A stretch of 64,000 nucleotides of DNA from Rhodospirillaceae bacterium (GTDB lineage Bacteria; Pseudomonadota; Alphaproteobacteria; Rhodospirillales; Rhodospirillaceae), in assembly GCA_029245025.1 (NCBI GenBank), contig JAQWQC010000031.1:124001-188000 (forward strand). The letters run 5' to 3'. This document shows positions 1 to 8,883 of this stretch, one piece after another; the stretch's first letter is position 1, and every line of letters starts with the position of its first letter. The notes under the pieces were generated by a model. That model ran no database searches, was not told the origin of the DNA, and saw only the letters and a program-made list of their open reading frames with translations. The position numbers were made by a program, and so were the translations under genes.

Positions 1-94
1 GATGGCGGACTACCCGAGCGCTGACATCATTATCCACCAAGATCCTGATGGTGTTGAAGAATTTCACCAGCCAGTGGGGTCAGCATTAGCCTAA
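1..94 (+). CDS. Cation diffusion facilitator family transporter, C-terminal end (partial)
   Basis: The window opens inside a reading frame in phase from base 2 that stops at TAA 92-94. The last 30 residues include ADIIIHQDP followed by GVEE, which resembles the end of the cytoplasmic domain of cation diffusion facilitator (FieF/CzcD-type) efflux pumps, where a VIIHQDP motif lies near the C-terminus. Proteins of this family export Zn, Fe, Cd or Mn from the cytoplasm by proton antiport. The membrane part lies upstream of the window, so substrate and length cannot be judged. The call rests on one short motif. Confidence 0.65.
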   Translation, partial: MADYPSADIIIHQDPDGVEEFHQPVGSALA

Positions 95-180
95 AATCGC
101 GGCGCCAGGAGTGGCATTCAATAGGTTGAGCCTGTTACCATAGCCCTTCACGTAGGGTGAGTGTTCAAGTGGGGAGCGCC

Positions 181-1056
181 ATGTCCGCTGTTAAGAGTGT
201 CCTTGCTGTAGTTGGAGACCCGCAATCGGGGCGGGCATGCTTAAGCACCGCTTTACGGTTGGGCAGGCAGTTGGATTGCCATGTCGACGCATTACACGTT
301 TTGGCCGATCCGACCGCAGCCTTGCCATTGGTAGGCGAAGCTATGTCCGGTGCTATGGTCGATGAAATGATGGGTGTTGCTGAGCGAGAAGCCGGCCAGC
401 GCGCAAACTCAACTCGGACTATGTTCGATGAGGTGACATCAGGTAATTCTTATCCGTCTAGCGCCACATCCATTGACGGTTTTGGTGTCAGTTGGCTCGA
501 AGAATCCGGTGTAGAAGAGCAGGTTGTGGCGCTGCGCGGATGTCGTGCGGATTTGATTGTTGTGGGTCGCCCGACAACGGAGAATGAAACAGCAGCCGTG
601 ATGACGCTTAATGCAGCGCTGATGCAGAGCGGGCGTGCCGTAGTCGCCGCACCGCCAATCTTATCTGAGGATGACACTGTGCCTGGCCCTGTTGAGCGCG
701 TTGCGGTGTTTTGGAACGGGAGTACTGAAGCAACCCGGGCCGTTCAAGCAGCCTTGCCACTGCTAGCGGCTGCGAAAGAAGTCACTGTTCTCAGAGTAGA
801 AGAGGAAGAGTGGTACGCCGGAACTGAAGACTTAGATGTTCACTTAACCCGTCATGGTGTAAAAACGGTTATTTCTAAAGTCTTGCCCCGGGAAATACGG
901 ACAGGGCGATCTTTACTATACGCGGCGCAGGACTGTAACGCCGATATGATGGTCATGGGTGCATACACGCGGTCTAAGCTTCGGCAACTCATGCTAGGCA
1001 GTGTTACAGGTTACGTTATGGAGCATGCAATCCTGCCCGTTCTGATGTGCCACTGA
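181..1056 (+). CDS. Tandem-domain universal stress protein (UspA family)
   Basis: A 291-residue cytoplasmic protein with two Usp folds: residues about 4-150 and about 168-290. The first half begins VKSVLAVVGDPQSG and the second begins VERVAVFWNGSTEA, with a C-terminal nucleotide-loop-like stretch MMVMGAYTRSKLRQLMLGSVT, the usual G-x2-G-x9-G(S/T)-type region. Tandem Usp proteins of this kind are common in alphaproteobacteria, bind ATP or AMP and act in stress survival; the specific partner is unknown. ATG 181 is chosen over the in-frame GTG at 157 because GGGGAG lies just before it at 171-176. It stands alone, with long noncoding DNA downstream. Confidence 0.85.
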   Translation: MSAVKSVLAVVGDPQSGRACLSTALRLGRQLDCHVDALHVLADPTAALPLVGEAMSGAMVDEMMGVAEREAGQRANSTRTMFDEVTSGNSYPSSATSIDGFGVSWLEESGVEEQVVALRGCRADLIVVGRPTTENETAAVMTLNAALMQSGRAVVAAPPILSEDDTVPGPVERVAVFWNGSTEATRAVQAALPLLAAAKEVTVLRVEEEEWYAGTEDLDVHLTRHGVKTVISKVLPREIRTGRSLLYAAQDCNADMMVMGAYTRSKLRQLMLGSVTGYVMEHAILPVLMCH

Positions 1057-1564
1057 ACGGCATTCAATCCCTAAATTATCCGAATGGACCTAATTGTCTT
1101 GGCGGTGCCCGTCATGTTTCTGCTGTTTCGAAATCTCCCGCGCAAGGCTAAAGAAGGGCGCTAAGACCAGCGAAAGAGAACTCTGAGGCGCGATCCGTGA
1201 TTTATCTTGTTTCGATCCTTGTGTCGACATCCAAAGTAAGCGCTGGCGGGAATGAGAACATGCTTCTCTGAGATTTCTTTGAACGTTGGCTTATCTGCTG
1301 CAGTTTCTGCCCGGGCATTGATTGCAGGTGGTTTCTGTCAAGAGACATCATGTCCCCACTACAAAATGTATGCGGTTTAATCAGTCCCGATAATGGTCGC
1401 GGGATTGGTTGGACGGATATTAGATCCGTTTAGCTGTTCAAAAAAGACGCGAAAGGATCGGGCCAATCCAAGGCGTTCAATGATATCGCGCCTGCGGCGC
1501 TCTAAGCTCATACCGAGAACACATCGGACCGCATAAATTTGTGAGTTAAGCGTATTGGTTGCAG
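1057..1564. other. Intergenic region with one possible 26-residue membrane peptide
   Basis: No convincing gene fills these 508 bases. The only short frame worth noting is ATG 1084 to TAA 1162-1164 on the plus strand, which gives a 26-residue peptide with a hydrophobic core (LIVLAVPVMFLLF) followed by a basic tail (RKAKEGR). This is the shape of a single-pass small membrane protein, but no clear ribosome binding site precedes it. No tRNA, strong hairpin or repeat was seen in the rest. Confidence 0.4.
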
Positions 1565-2065
1565 TTAGCTTTGTCGCTCTACATTACCTTCCTGTCCGAC
1601 ACGTTCCGCGGCCTTTTTGCGGGTCCGCAGGGTGAGGCTAATATTGGTTATCAAAACATCATCTCCAGGGCTGAACGTCAGCGCTTTATAATAATCGGAC
1701 AGAGCTTGATCATATTTCTGTTGGTAGAAATGGATGTTCGCCCTGTTGTTATAGAAACTCCACTCCCGCGGCCTTTTGGTGATCGCTTTGTTGCAGGCCT
1801 CAATAGCTTCGGCGAAATGCCCTTGGCCTGTGAGGCCAATGCACAGATTATTGAGGGCAGCTGCGATATTCTTCGGCGTTAGGCCGCCAGAGCGCAAAGC
1901 CTGCCTCGCGAGGCCGACACCCTTATTCCATTTTTCAAGGTCTAATGCGTGGGCGGACTCATTCACCAAGCCATTGCTAACACTAAAAATATTTGCCTGG
2001 CTCGAAGTCACTGCGCTGATTGCGATTAACGCAGCGGCCACTATACCGGGCAAATACGTATTCAT
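1565..2065 (-). CDS. Exported TPR-repeat protein
   Basis: A 166-residue protein with a Sec signal peptide (MNTYLPGIVAAALIAISAVT, probable cleavage after SSQA). Residues about 65-140 hold tetratricopeptide motifs: AALNNLCIGLTGQGHFAEAI, then WSFYNNRANIHFYQQKYDQA, with the W/L-G-Y-A-F-A-P spacing typical of TPRs. The C-terminal tail is basic. It probably acts in the periplasm as a protein-binding adaptor; the partner cannot be inferred. It is convergent with nothing and has no operon partner. Confidence 0.75.
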   Translation of the reverse strand: MNTYLPGIVAAALIAISAVTSSQANIFSVSNGLVNESAHALDLEKWNKGVGLARQALRSGGLTPKNIAAALNNLCIGLTGQGHFAEAIEACNKAITKRPREWSFYNNRANIHFYQQKYDQALSDYYKALTFSPGDDVLITNISLTLRTRKKAAERVGQEGNVERQS

Positions 2066-2397
2066 CCGTGGCCTCCTTACTGCGTGTAGCCAAATATATC
2101 ATACTCGGCAGATTGGTCTCAAAAACAACCGGCTCCTAAAGGATCTGTGATGACACCAGTAGTCACAGGGACACGTATCCAGCGACCCAAAAGCTTGGAA
2201 TTCAGGCAATAATCTACTTCAGCCTCCAGTACCAAACGATTTATGGCGGTTCTCTGAGGAGGCCCGGTATTACTGTCCTCCAGCGAAGTGGGAATAGCCC
2301 ACCTGATTTTCTCACTGGCCTACATCATCAACGGCCACAAAGAAAAGCGGCGACCCAAGGGGCCGCCGCTTTCTCTTTTATCTATTTGAGCGTTCAC
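2066..2397. other. Intergenic region; holds the terminator of the TonB-dependent receptor gene
   Basis: This 332-base gap separates two minus-strand genes. The left part should contain the promoter of the TPR gene. Apart from the hairpin at 2344-2372, listed separately, I see no gene, tRNA or repeat. Confidence 0.5.
2344..2372 (-). terminator. Rho-independent terminator of the TonB-dependent receptor gene
   Basis: AAAGCGGCG at 2344-2352 pairs with CGCCGCTTT at 2364-2372 around an 11-base loop. Read on the minus strand the hairpin is followed by a T-rich stretch (TTTTCTTT) and lies 26 bases after the stop of the receptor gene. Confidence 0.75.
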
Positions 2398-4863
2398 TTA
2401 GAAGCTGTATCGAATCTCGACACCGTAGCGTGCTTCCGCACCTGGATGGATGAAGGACCCACCAAACTGTGGTGAAGGGATAACCTCCTCCAGATAGTCT
2501 TCGTTAAAGAGATTCTTGGCAAAGCCAGTGATCGCCCAGTTCTCGGCTTCAACGCCGATACGGAGATCGACAACATTGTAAGAATTACGCTGAGTCTTGC
2601 CGTAGTTGGCCGTTGCAAACAGAGAAGATTGGTCTTGATCCTGTACTGTGTGGAACCAGGTTGGACCAACGAGACTGTAGTCTACACGGCCAACCAGTTC
2701 TATTTGGTCTGTGACTGGGAATTGAGCCTGCGCACCAGCATTTAACGTGTAGTCGGCAGTGTAAGGCGCTTTGTTACCAACCGTGTCAGGTCGCACAGCA
2801 TTTGATTTGATTTCACTGTCGAGAATATTAAGTCCACCGTATATGCTGAAATTCTCCGAAAGAGCAGCATTTGCAGCAAACTCGGCTCCATAAACTTCCA
2901 CTTCATCGATATTGTTAACGATACGCAGAAGACCAAAAGCTCCAACGAAGAATTCGAAGAACTGCATGTCGTCGATGGTGTTGTAGTAGCCAGCACCTTC
3001 CACGGTCAATCGACCATCAAAGTAACTGCCCTTGAAGCCAGCTTCGAAAGCGCTGGAGGTTTCTTTGCGGAAGAAATCTTCAACACCAACGTTTGTACCC
3101 AAAGCGCTGTTTATAAACAGATCAATAGTTGCCTCAGACCCTGAACTATTAAAGCCGCCGGACTTAAAGCCAATACCCCAGTTGGCAAACAGCGTCGTGT
3201 CTTGGCCTACGTCATAGGTAACGCTGATTTTAGGTTGGAGTTGATCAAAGGACCGATCTCCATCGGGGATGACCCCTGCTGGATTAATAGCTGGGTTGAG
3301 TCCCGGATTAATTGGGTCCCCTCCTTGGAAGCCGTCAGTCGGATCAAAGTCAATGTAGGTTGAGCGTGCATCAGTTGGCACCAGGCTGCGGCTCTTCCGT
3401 TTTTCTTTGTCGTAACGCAGAGCTAGGGATGCCTCTAAGTCCTCGTTTAAATCGTAGGCGATGTTACCGAAGGCTGCGTAAACTTGGCTGTCAAATTTAT
3501 CATGGACAAGCTGATCAGTCGCATTGGGCTGTCCGGCTGGAATGAAGAGTCGCGGGATTATTTCCGCAACGTCTTCAATTCCGGTGTTCACACCAACGCG
3601 CCGGTTCAGATCGAGATAGTAAGCGCCGACAAGCCAGCGGAGATCTTGGTCAGCAGGTGAGGCCAGGCGAATCTCAAAGCTGATGTCGTCCTGGAAACGC
3701 TCTTGGTACTGGGTACCGTCACAACTGGTTGGTGTGTAGGGGCCGAGAATCGATGCGCCAGCTGTGGGCCCAAGGAACTGAGGGGCGGGTAGCGTCACGC
3801 CAGCCGCATTCAAAGAATCAATACTGGCGATACAACTCGGTTCACTAAAGAAGAATCCAAACGCACCAGACGTCCCATCTGCAGCAAACGCGTTTTCAAT
3901 ATCTGAGTACAAAGCCCATGCAGTCAGTGAGCCCCATTCGTATTCAGCGTCGTATTTGGCAGAGATTTCGATTGTTTTTTGTGTGTTGTAGGAGTCGAGT
4001 TGGTTGACGAATTGGAAATTGTGTTCATTCACATCTTCAAACAGTAACGGATTTCCAAACAGGCCAGCCAAGAAGCTTGCGGCAAATGAGGGGTTAAAGG
4101 AAATCGCAGCCGCGTCAACCTCGCCGTAGCGGGCTTTGATATCGAGAGATGACTCTTCGCCGGTTTCTAAAACGAATCGTGTTGACACGTTCCAGTTCTC
4201 AAAGTCATCTACATTTTTCTCGTTGCGGGTCTCATTAAAGAAGAACCCATCGGTATCGCGCCAATCGGCCTGAAACCCCATGCTGAGTATGTCGCTGACG
4301 GGGCCGGCCATGTAGGCCGAGGCGTAATAACTGTCATCATTGGCGCCAGAAAGTTTAACTTCACCCTCAAATTCATCGCCAGGCTTTTTATTGGTGACTA
4401 TAATTGCACCCGCAGCCGCGTTGCGACCGTAGATGGCACCCTGAGGCCCCTTCAGAATTTCAATTTGCTGCAGGTTGGCGTACTCACGGTTTAGCGCCGC
4501 CGGGTTGGTATGCAGAATACCGTCTATGATGAGGGCGAAACTGTTTTCTGCATCACGGGCGCCATTGATGCCGCGAATGTTAACTTGAGTGTCACCCACT
4601 TCAGCGGCGTCTACGATGGTCACGCCGGGCGTCAAGTTAATGAAGTCAGCTGCCCTTTGCACACCGGCGCGTTCTAGCTGCTCGGATGTAAAGGCGGTGA
4701 TGCTGGCAGGAACGTCTTGCAGCGATTCTGACCGCTGACGAGCCGTTACGACAATTTCCTCGATGGCGAACTGCTGTGCCTCGGATGGGTTGGACAGCAC
4801 CGACCCTATCAACAATGCGCTCGTCGGCAGCAACAGATTACTCTTCATTGGTGAACGGTTCAC
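2398..4863 (-). CDS. TonB-dependent outer-membrane receptor
   Basis: An 821-residue outer-membrane transporter with a signal peptide ending near SEAQQ and a TonB-box-like EEIVVTARQRSESLQDVPAS at residues about 33-52. The plug domain follows (ITAFTSEQLERAGVQRAADF, VNIRGINGAR, LKGPQGAIYGRNAAAGAI), then a beta-barrel with many aromatic strands ending YGVEIRYSF, the usual terminal phenylalanine. This domain order is typical of receptors that bring iron complexes, vitamins or complex organic substrates into the periplasm using TonB energy. No ferric-siderophore or cobalamin gene is nearby, so the ligand is unknown. The start is GTG 4863, preceded by AGGAG seven bases upstream; ATG 4848 is a possible alternative. 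It is divergent from the M14 peptidase gene, which may share a substrate. Confidence 0.92.
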   Translation of the reverse strand: MNRSPMKSNLLLPTSALLIGSVLSNPSEAQQFAIEEIVVTARQRSESLQDVPASITAFTSEQLERAGVQRAADFINLTPGVTIVDAAEVGDTQVNIRGINGARDAENSFALIIDGILHTNPAALNREYANLQQIEILKGPQGAIYGRNAAAGAIIVTNKKPGDEFEGEVKLSGANDDSYYASAYMAGPVSDILSMGFQADWRDTDGFFFNETRNEKNVDDFENWNVSTRFVLETGEESSLDIKARYGEVDAAAISFNPSFAASFLAGLFGNPLLFEDVNEHNFQFVNQLDSYNTQKTIEISAKYDAEYEWGSLTAWALYSDIENAFAADGTSGAFGFFFSEPSCIASIDSLNAAGVTLPAPQFLGPTAGASILGPYTPTSCDGTQYQERFQDDISFEIRLASPADQDLRWLVGAYYLDLNRRVGVNTGIEDVAEIIPRLFIPAGQPNATDQLVHDKFDSQVYAAFGNIAYDLNEDLEASLALRYDKEKRKSRSLVPTDARSTYIDFDPTDGFQGGDPINPGLNPAINPAGVIPDGDRSFDQLQPKISVTYDVGQDTTLFANWGIGFKSGGFNSSGSEATIDLFINSALGTNVGVEDFFRKETSSAFEAGFKGSYFDGRLTVEGAGYYNTIDDMQFFEFFVGAFGLLRIVNNIDEVEVYGAEFAANAALSENFSIYGGLNILDSEIKSNAVRPDTVGNKAPYTADYTLNAGAQAQFPVTDQIELVGRVDYSLVGPTWFHTVQDQDQSSLFATANYGKTQRNSYNVVDLRIGVEAENWAITGFAKNLFNEDYLEEVIPSPQFGGSFIHPGAEARYGVEIRYSF

Positions 4864-5232
4864 TGTGCCTCTCCTAAAAATACAATTTCTCTAACGACAA
4901 CCAAAATCTGTATACGTCAATATCGGGTAATTGGATGTCGGAGCGAGATCATTTACTCGCAGGCGGCCCTTGAATAATCACCGTAAACTGAATCAAAACA
5001 AAGGTTTACAATGCAAGGGCCCTGCACAAACTATTGCGACCTAAAGCTTCCGTATGACTGTGGCGCTTTCAACACAGACAAAATTGGCCGATTCCTAAGG
5101 AGCTGCTTTTGTAGCAAAGTTCCAAAAACGTTCTCGGTCCTTGTTTTAACCCGTTAGGATTTGCAAGCATGAAGGTGACCAAGCAAACTTGCCAGCTGAT
5201 TTGTCAGAAAGTTGGGCAAGAAGGGGAAAGGC
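4864..5232. other. Divergent promoter region between receptor and peptidase genes
   Basis: This stretch of about 370 bases carries the promoters of two divergent genes. I see no gene, hairpin or recognisable operator. The plus-strand ribosome binding site AAGGGG at 5221-5226 belongs to the peptidase gene. Confidence 0.45.
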
Positions 5233-7884
5233 ATGAAAAAATATAGGGTTAAACTTCGAGCAGCATTATTATCGCTTTTATGCGCGTATGCGATGCATGC
5301 TGGAGCCCTCGCCGAGGACATTGCTTTTTTTACGCCGTCAGGTGCCGATTACAATCCTGCTATTCCAACACCTGCTGATGTGCTGGGCTACAATACGGGG
5401 GACTATGTTTCTAACCCAGGGGCGGTGCGTGAATACGTTCAGAAGATTGCAGATCTATCAGATCGCGTGACGTTGGAGGTTATTGGGCGCACCCACGAAC
5501 ACCGGCCCATTCATTTGCTAACGGTTTCGTCAGCTGACAACCTTGCGCGCATCGATGAGATTCGTGATCAACACATCGCGCTCAGTGATCCTGATTCTTC
5601 GCAATCAGTCACTGACGATATGCCGACGGTGACCTGGCTGGGCTTTGGTGTACACGGCGATGAAATCAGTTCCATGGATGCGGCGTTGCTCACCGTCTAT
5701 CATCTTGCAGCAGCAACCGATCCGGCATCAATTGAGCAACTCAAGAATACTGTCGTGCTTCTAGTGCCGGTGCTGAATCCAGACGGTTATAACCGCGCTT
5801 CAACATCTCTAAACTCCTATCGAGGAGAAGCGCCGGTCGCCAACCTGCAGCATGCCGAGCACAATGGCGTCTGGCCTCGTGGCCGAACTAATCACTATTG
5901 GTTTGATCTCAATCGGCAATGGATTGCACGGACCCAACCGGAGTCTCAGGCCTGGGGCGCGCAATACCAAAAATGGAAACCGAATCTACACATCGATTTT
6001 CATGAAATGAATATCGATTCTACTTACTTCTTTAGTCCTGGAATCGCTGCTCAGCGCAATCCGTACATTCCGCAAAGGGCAACCGACCTTACCCGTAAGG
6101 TCGGCAACTATGCCCAAGAGTACCTCGATACCAATCAAGAGCTGTATTACTCCGAGGAATTTTTTGACGATTACAATCCTGCGATGGGGTCCAACTACCC
6201 TTTGCTCAACGGCAGCGTTGCATTCTTATTTGAGAACCGTGGTTTTGAAGGGTTGCTAGCGGAAAGCCCCAACGGAGACATCACCTTCGCCTCACGGGTT
6301 CGCCGACACTTCAATATCGCAGTCTCAATGGTGCGGGCATCATCAGATCTCCGGGAAACACTTCTAGAGTATCAAAAAGAATTTTGTGTGATGACCCGGC
6401 AAGCGGCTTCGGCAGATCGCGTAAAGGGTTATGTATTCACGGCCAAGGATGACGATGCACGTATGCATCATTTCTTGGAGATGCTTGATCGTCTGGATAT
6501 TGATGTTTTCCGCCTTGGTCGCCCCGTCCGGCAGGACGGCACCACTTATCAACCAGCCGACAGTTATATTGTTCCTAACAATCAAAAAACCTATCGCGTT
6601 ATTCGCAATATTTTTGAGACACGTACCCGCTTCGGTGACGTGGTGTTTTACGATGCGACAACGTGGACGAAGCCGTTGGCCTTCGGGCTGACTTATGCCG
6701 ATCTGTCTTCAGTTGGCGCCGATATGCTCGGAGAAAAGATTGATCCTACATTTCCATCTAAGGACGCTCCCGATCGGGCGGCGTATGCCTATGTGTTTTC
6801 CTGGGGCGGGTATTACGCACCCCGCGCTGTCACACGGCTTCTCAAGGCCGATGGGCATGCCAAAGTTGCGGTTAAACCCTTTACGACGATGACCACAAAA
6901 GGTTCGGTTGAGATGGGGCGCGGTTCTATCATTGTGCCGGTTGGTGAGGGGCAGCCACTAAATAGCGAAGAGCTTTACGACATTATGTCGACGATTGCCG
7001 ATGAGGATGGCGTGGTCGTGCACGCGGCGATTACCGGCCGCACTGCCGAGGGTATCGATTTTGGTGGCAATTACGCTCGCCCCGTAGAGTTGCCCCAAGT
7101 CCTTATGCCGGTTGGCGAGGCTGTGCGCTTCTATGATGCCGGAGAATTATGGCACCTGATGGATTATCGCATGAATATTCCGGTAATGATGCGCGATGTA
7201 GGTTCTCTTCGTGGTGTCGATTGGTCTCGTCTCACCCATCTCGTGTTGCCTGATGGCAACTACTCAGGACTCAACGACGAACAGATCAAGCAAATCGACA
7301 GTTGGGTGAAAGGCGGTGGCACTTTGGTCGCAGTAAAACGCGCCGCGCTCTGGGCAGTGGAAAAGGGGTTTATGGATGTTGAGGTCATTGACGACTTCGT
7401 AGTTGTCGGTTTTGGCGCGCTGTCACCGCGTAAAGATAAGGACGCGCCCGTACCAGATCGCGAAAACTACGCAGACAAAGAACTTCTGGAGCAAGCCCAG
7501 CGTATCCGAGGCACAATTTTTGAAACCGACCTCGATATCACCCATCCCCTTGGCTTTGGGTATAGGTCACGTGTCCTGCCATCATATCGCGAAAATCGGA
7601 TTATTCTGGGTCGCTCAAAGAACCCCTTTGGCACAGTCGCTCAATACACTGCCTCACCGTTGCTAAGCGGGTATGCCAGTCCAGAGAGCATTGAGAAATT
7701 GGCGGGCGCGGCGTCGGTATTGGCCGAGCGACGCGGCAGAGGGGCAGTCGTGCTGATGTCTGATAACCCAAACTTCCGGGCGTGGTGGTTTGGTCCCAAT
7801 AAGATGTTTCTCAACAGCCTGTTCTTTTCCACAGCGATGAACGCGGAATTTTCAAGGTTTGAAGAGCACGATCACGCGGACTAG
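5233..7884 (+). CDS. Exported M14-family zinc carboxypeptidase with C-terminal GATase1-like domain
   Basis: An 883-residue protein with a Sec signal peptide (LRAALLSLLCAYAMHAGALA). The zinc carboxypeptidase domain occupies residues about 60-370. The HGDE motif gives probable zinc ligands His141 and Glu144, NPDGYNR follows, and HIDFHEMN supplies the third ligand (probably His257). FLFENRGFEG near residue 340 is a candidate for the catalytic glutamate region. A C-terminal part (about 630-720, with DWSRLTHLVLPDG and IDSWVKGGGTLVAV) resembles a class-I amidotransferase-like fold, as in large proteobacterial M14 proteins. It should trim peptides in the periplasm. ATG 5233 is chosen because AAGGGG precedes it; an upstream in-frame TTG at 5212 is less likely. 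The divergent TonB receptor hints at uptake of peptide-derived substrates, which is inference. Confidence 0.88.
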   Translation: MKKYRVKLRAALLSLLCAYAMHAGALAEDIAFFTPSGADYNPAIPTPADVLGYNTGDYVSNPGAVREYVQKIADLSDRVTLEVIGRTHEHRPIHLLTVSSADNLARIDEIRDQHIALSDPDSSQSVTDDMPTVTWLGFGVHGDEISSMDAALLTVYHLAAATDPASIEQLKNTVVLLVPVLNPDGYNRASTSLNSYRGEAPVANLQHAEHNGVWPRGRTNHYWFDLNRQWIARTQPESQAWGAQYQKWKPNLHIDFHEMNIDSTYFFSPGIAAQRNPYIPQRATDLTRKVGNYAQEYLDTNQELYYSEEFFDDYNPAMGSNYPLLNGSVAFLFENRGFEGLLAESPNGDITFASRVRRHFNIAVSMVRASSDLRETLLEYQKEFCVMTRQAASADRVKGYVFTAKDDDARMHHFLEMLDRLDIDVFRLGRPVRQDGTTYQPADSYIVPNNQKTYRVIRNIFETRTRFGDVVFYDATTWTKPLAFGLTYADLSSVGADMLGEKIDPTFPSKDAPDRAAYAYVFSWGGYYAPRAVTRLLKADGHAKVAVKPFTTMTTKGSVEMGRGSIIVPVGEGQPLNSEELYDIMSTIADEDGVVVHAAITGRTAEGIDFGGNYARPVELPQVLMPVGEAVRFYDAGELWHLMDYRMNIPVMMRDVGSLRGVDWSRLTHLVLPDGNYSGLNDEQIKQIDSWVKGGGTLVAVKRAALWAVEKGFMDVEVIDDFVVVGFGALSPRKDKDAPVPDRENYADKELLEQAQRIRGTIFETDLDITHPLGFGYRSRVLPSYRENRIILGRSKNPFGTVAQYTASPLLSGYASPESIEKLAGAASVLAERRGRGAVVLMSDNPNFRAWWFGPNKMFLNSLFFSTAMNAEFSRFEEHDHAD

Positions 7885-7890
7885 GCTTGA

Positions 7891-8883
7891 CTACCGAGCC
7901 CCTGCGGCAAAGGCGTTGCGGCCGGCTCTAATGGCATCTGCGACGGCTTGAGCCCGTCCGCCGATTTCCTCAATGATCGGTTTATGTGTGCCGACTGATG
8001 CTGCTTTCCATGCGGCGCGCTGTTCCGTGGATAGTGTATGGGCGTTGAAGCCTTCTTCAGCCGCTGAGGTTAAGCCTGCTGCATTCATAACTGCGATGGT
8101 CTGGCGTACGTCAGCGGTGCTTGCAAATGTATCCAGAATGACCCGGTGTTCGGACTCCGAGAGAGTTTCAAGCCATTCCGTGTTGGCAAGAAGGAATCCC
8201 CCGAGAAAAAAGTGCTGAGTCAAAATAAAATGGGGCGCTTCGGCAACGAGACCCGTACCAGTATAGGCGACTGTGGGGGTTAACCCCCCATCAATCAGGC
8301 CGGTCTGTAAGCCGGGTATGGTCTCCGGGCTGGTGATGTAAATGACGTCAGCGCCGACTGCCTCTAAGAACATCCGTGCGGCTATATCTTGCGTGGCGCG
8401 CAGTCTCATGCCAATAGCATCCTCTGGCCAGAGGATTGGTTTGGTGGAGTATATATTTTGTCCACCAAGGTCGAGCCACCGCATGATAGTAAGGCCGCGT
8501 TCGGCTATGAGCGGACTGAAGACGTCGAAGAACACGTTATCGACCACGTAATCAAATTCTTCTTTGCTGTCGAACAGGAACGGTGCGCCCAGGTAGGCAA
8601 TTTCAGGCACAATATTAGACAGTACGAGGCTCGATAATGATGCAATCTTTATGCGACCCCGTCTCACACCCGAAAGAATTTGTTCTTCTGGCCCGCCTTC
8701 GCCATGGATTAAAAGTTGCGGTTCTAGTGTGCCATTGGATTCCGAAGAGAGTCGCTCGCTGTAGTCATAAAACAAAGTTGCAGCGGGTGATCCGGGAATG
8801 ATGAATCCGCCGATTTGCACTTCTTCCGCGTGAGCGGTGAAAACGAAGGTGAAGAGGCCGACAACTAGCGAGAATTCTCTCAC
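7891..8883 (-). CDS. TRAP transporter substrate-binding protein (DctP family), no membrane subunits nearby
   Basis: A 330-residue periplasmic protein with signal peptide (REFSLVVGLFTFVFTAHAEE). The core has the DctP pattern: EEQILSGVRRGRIKIASLSS, PEIAYLGAPFLFDSKEEFD, the arginine-bearing GMRLRATQD that binds carboxylates in this family, and PETIPGLQTGLIDG. TRAP systems import organic acids by sodium symport and need DctQ and DctM membrane proteins, which are absent here. GTG 8883 is chosen as start: its first base is the last base of the stop codon TAG of the upstream hydrolase gene (TAGTG), so translation is probably coupled. The frame stays open to 8901, but the shorter form gives a clean signal peptide. 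Confidence 0.88.
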   Translation of the reverse strand: MREFSLVVGLFTFVFTAHAEEVQIGGFIIPGSPAATLFYDYSERLSSESNGTLEPQLLIHGEGGPEEQILSGVRRGRIKIASLSSLVLSNIVPEIAYLGAPFLFDSKEEFDYVVDNVFFDVFSPLIAERGLTIMRWLDLGGQNIYSTKPILWPEDAIGMRLRATQDIAARMFLEAVGADVIYITSPETIPGLQTGLIDGGLTPTVAYTGTGLVAEAPHFILTQHFFLGGFLLANTEWLETLSESEHRVILDTFASTADVRQTIAVMNAAGLTSAAEEGFNAHTLSTEQRAAWKAASVGTHKPIIEEIGGRAQAVADAIRAGRNAFAAGAR

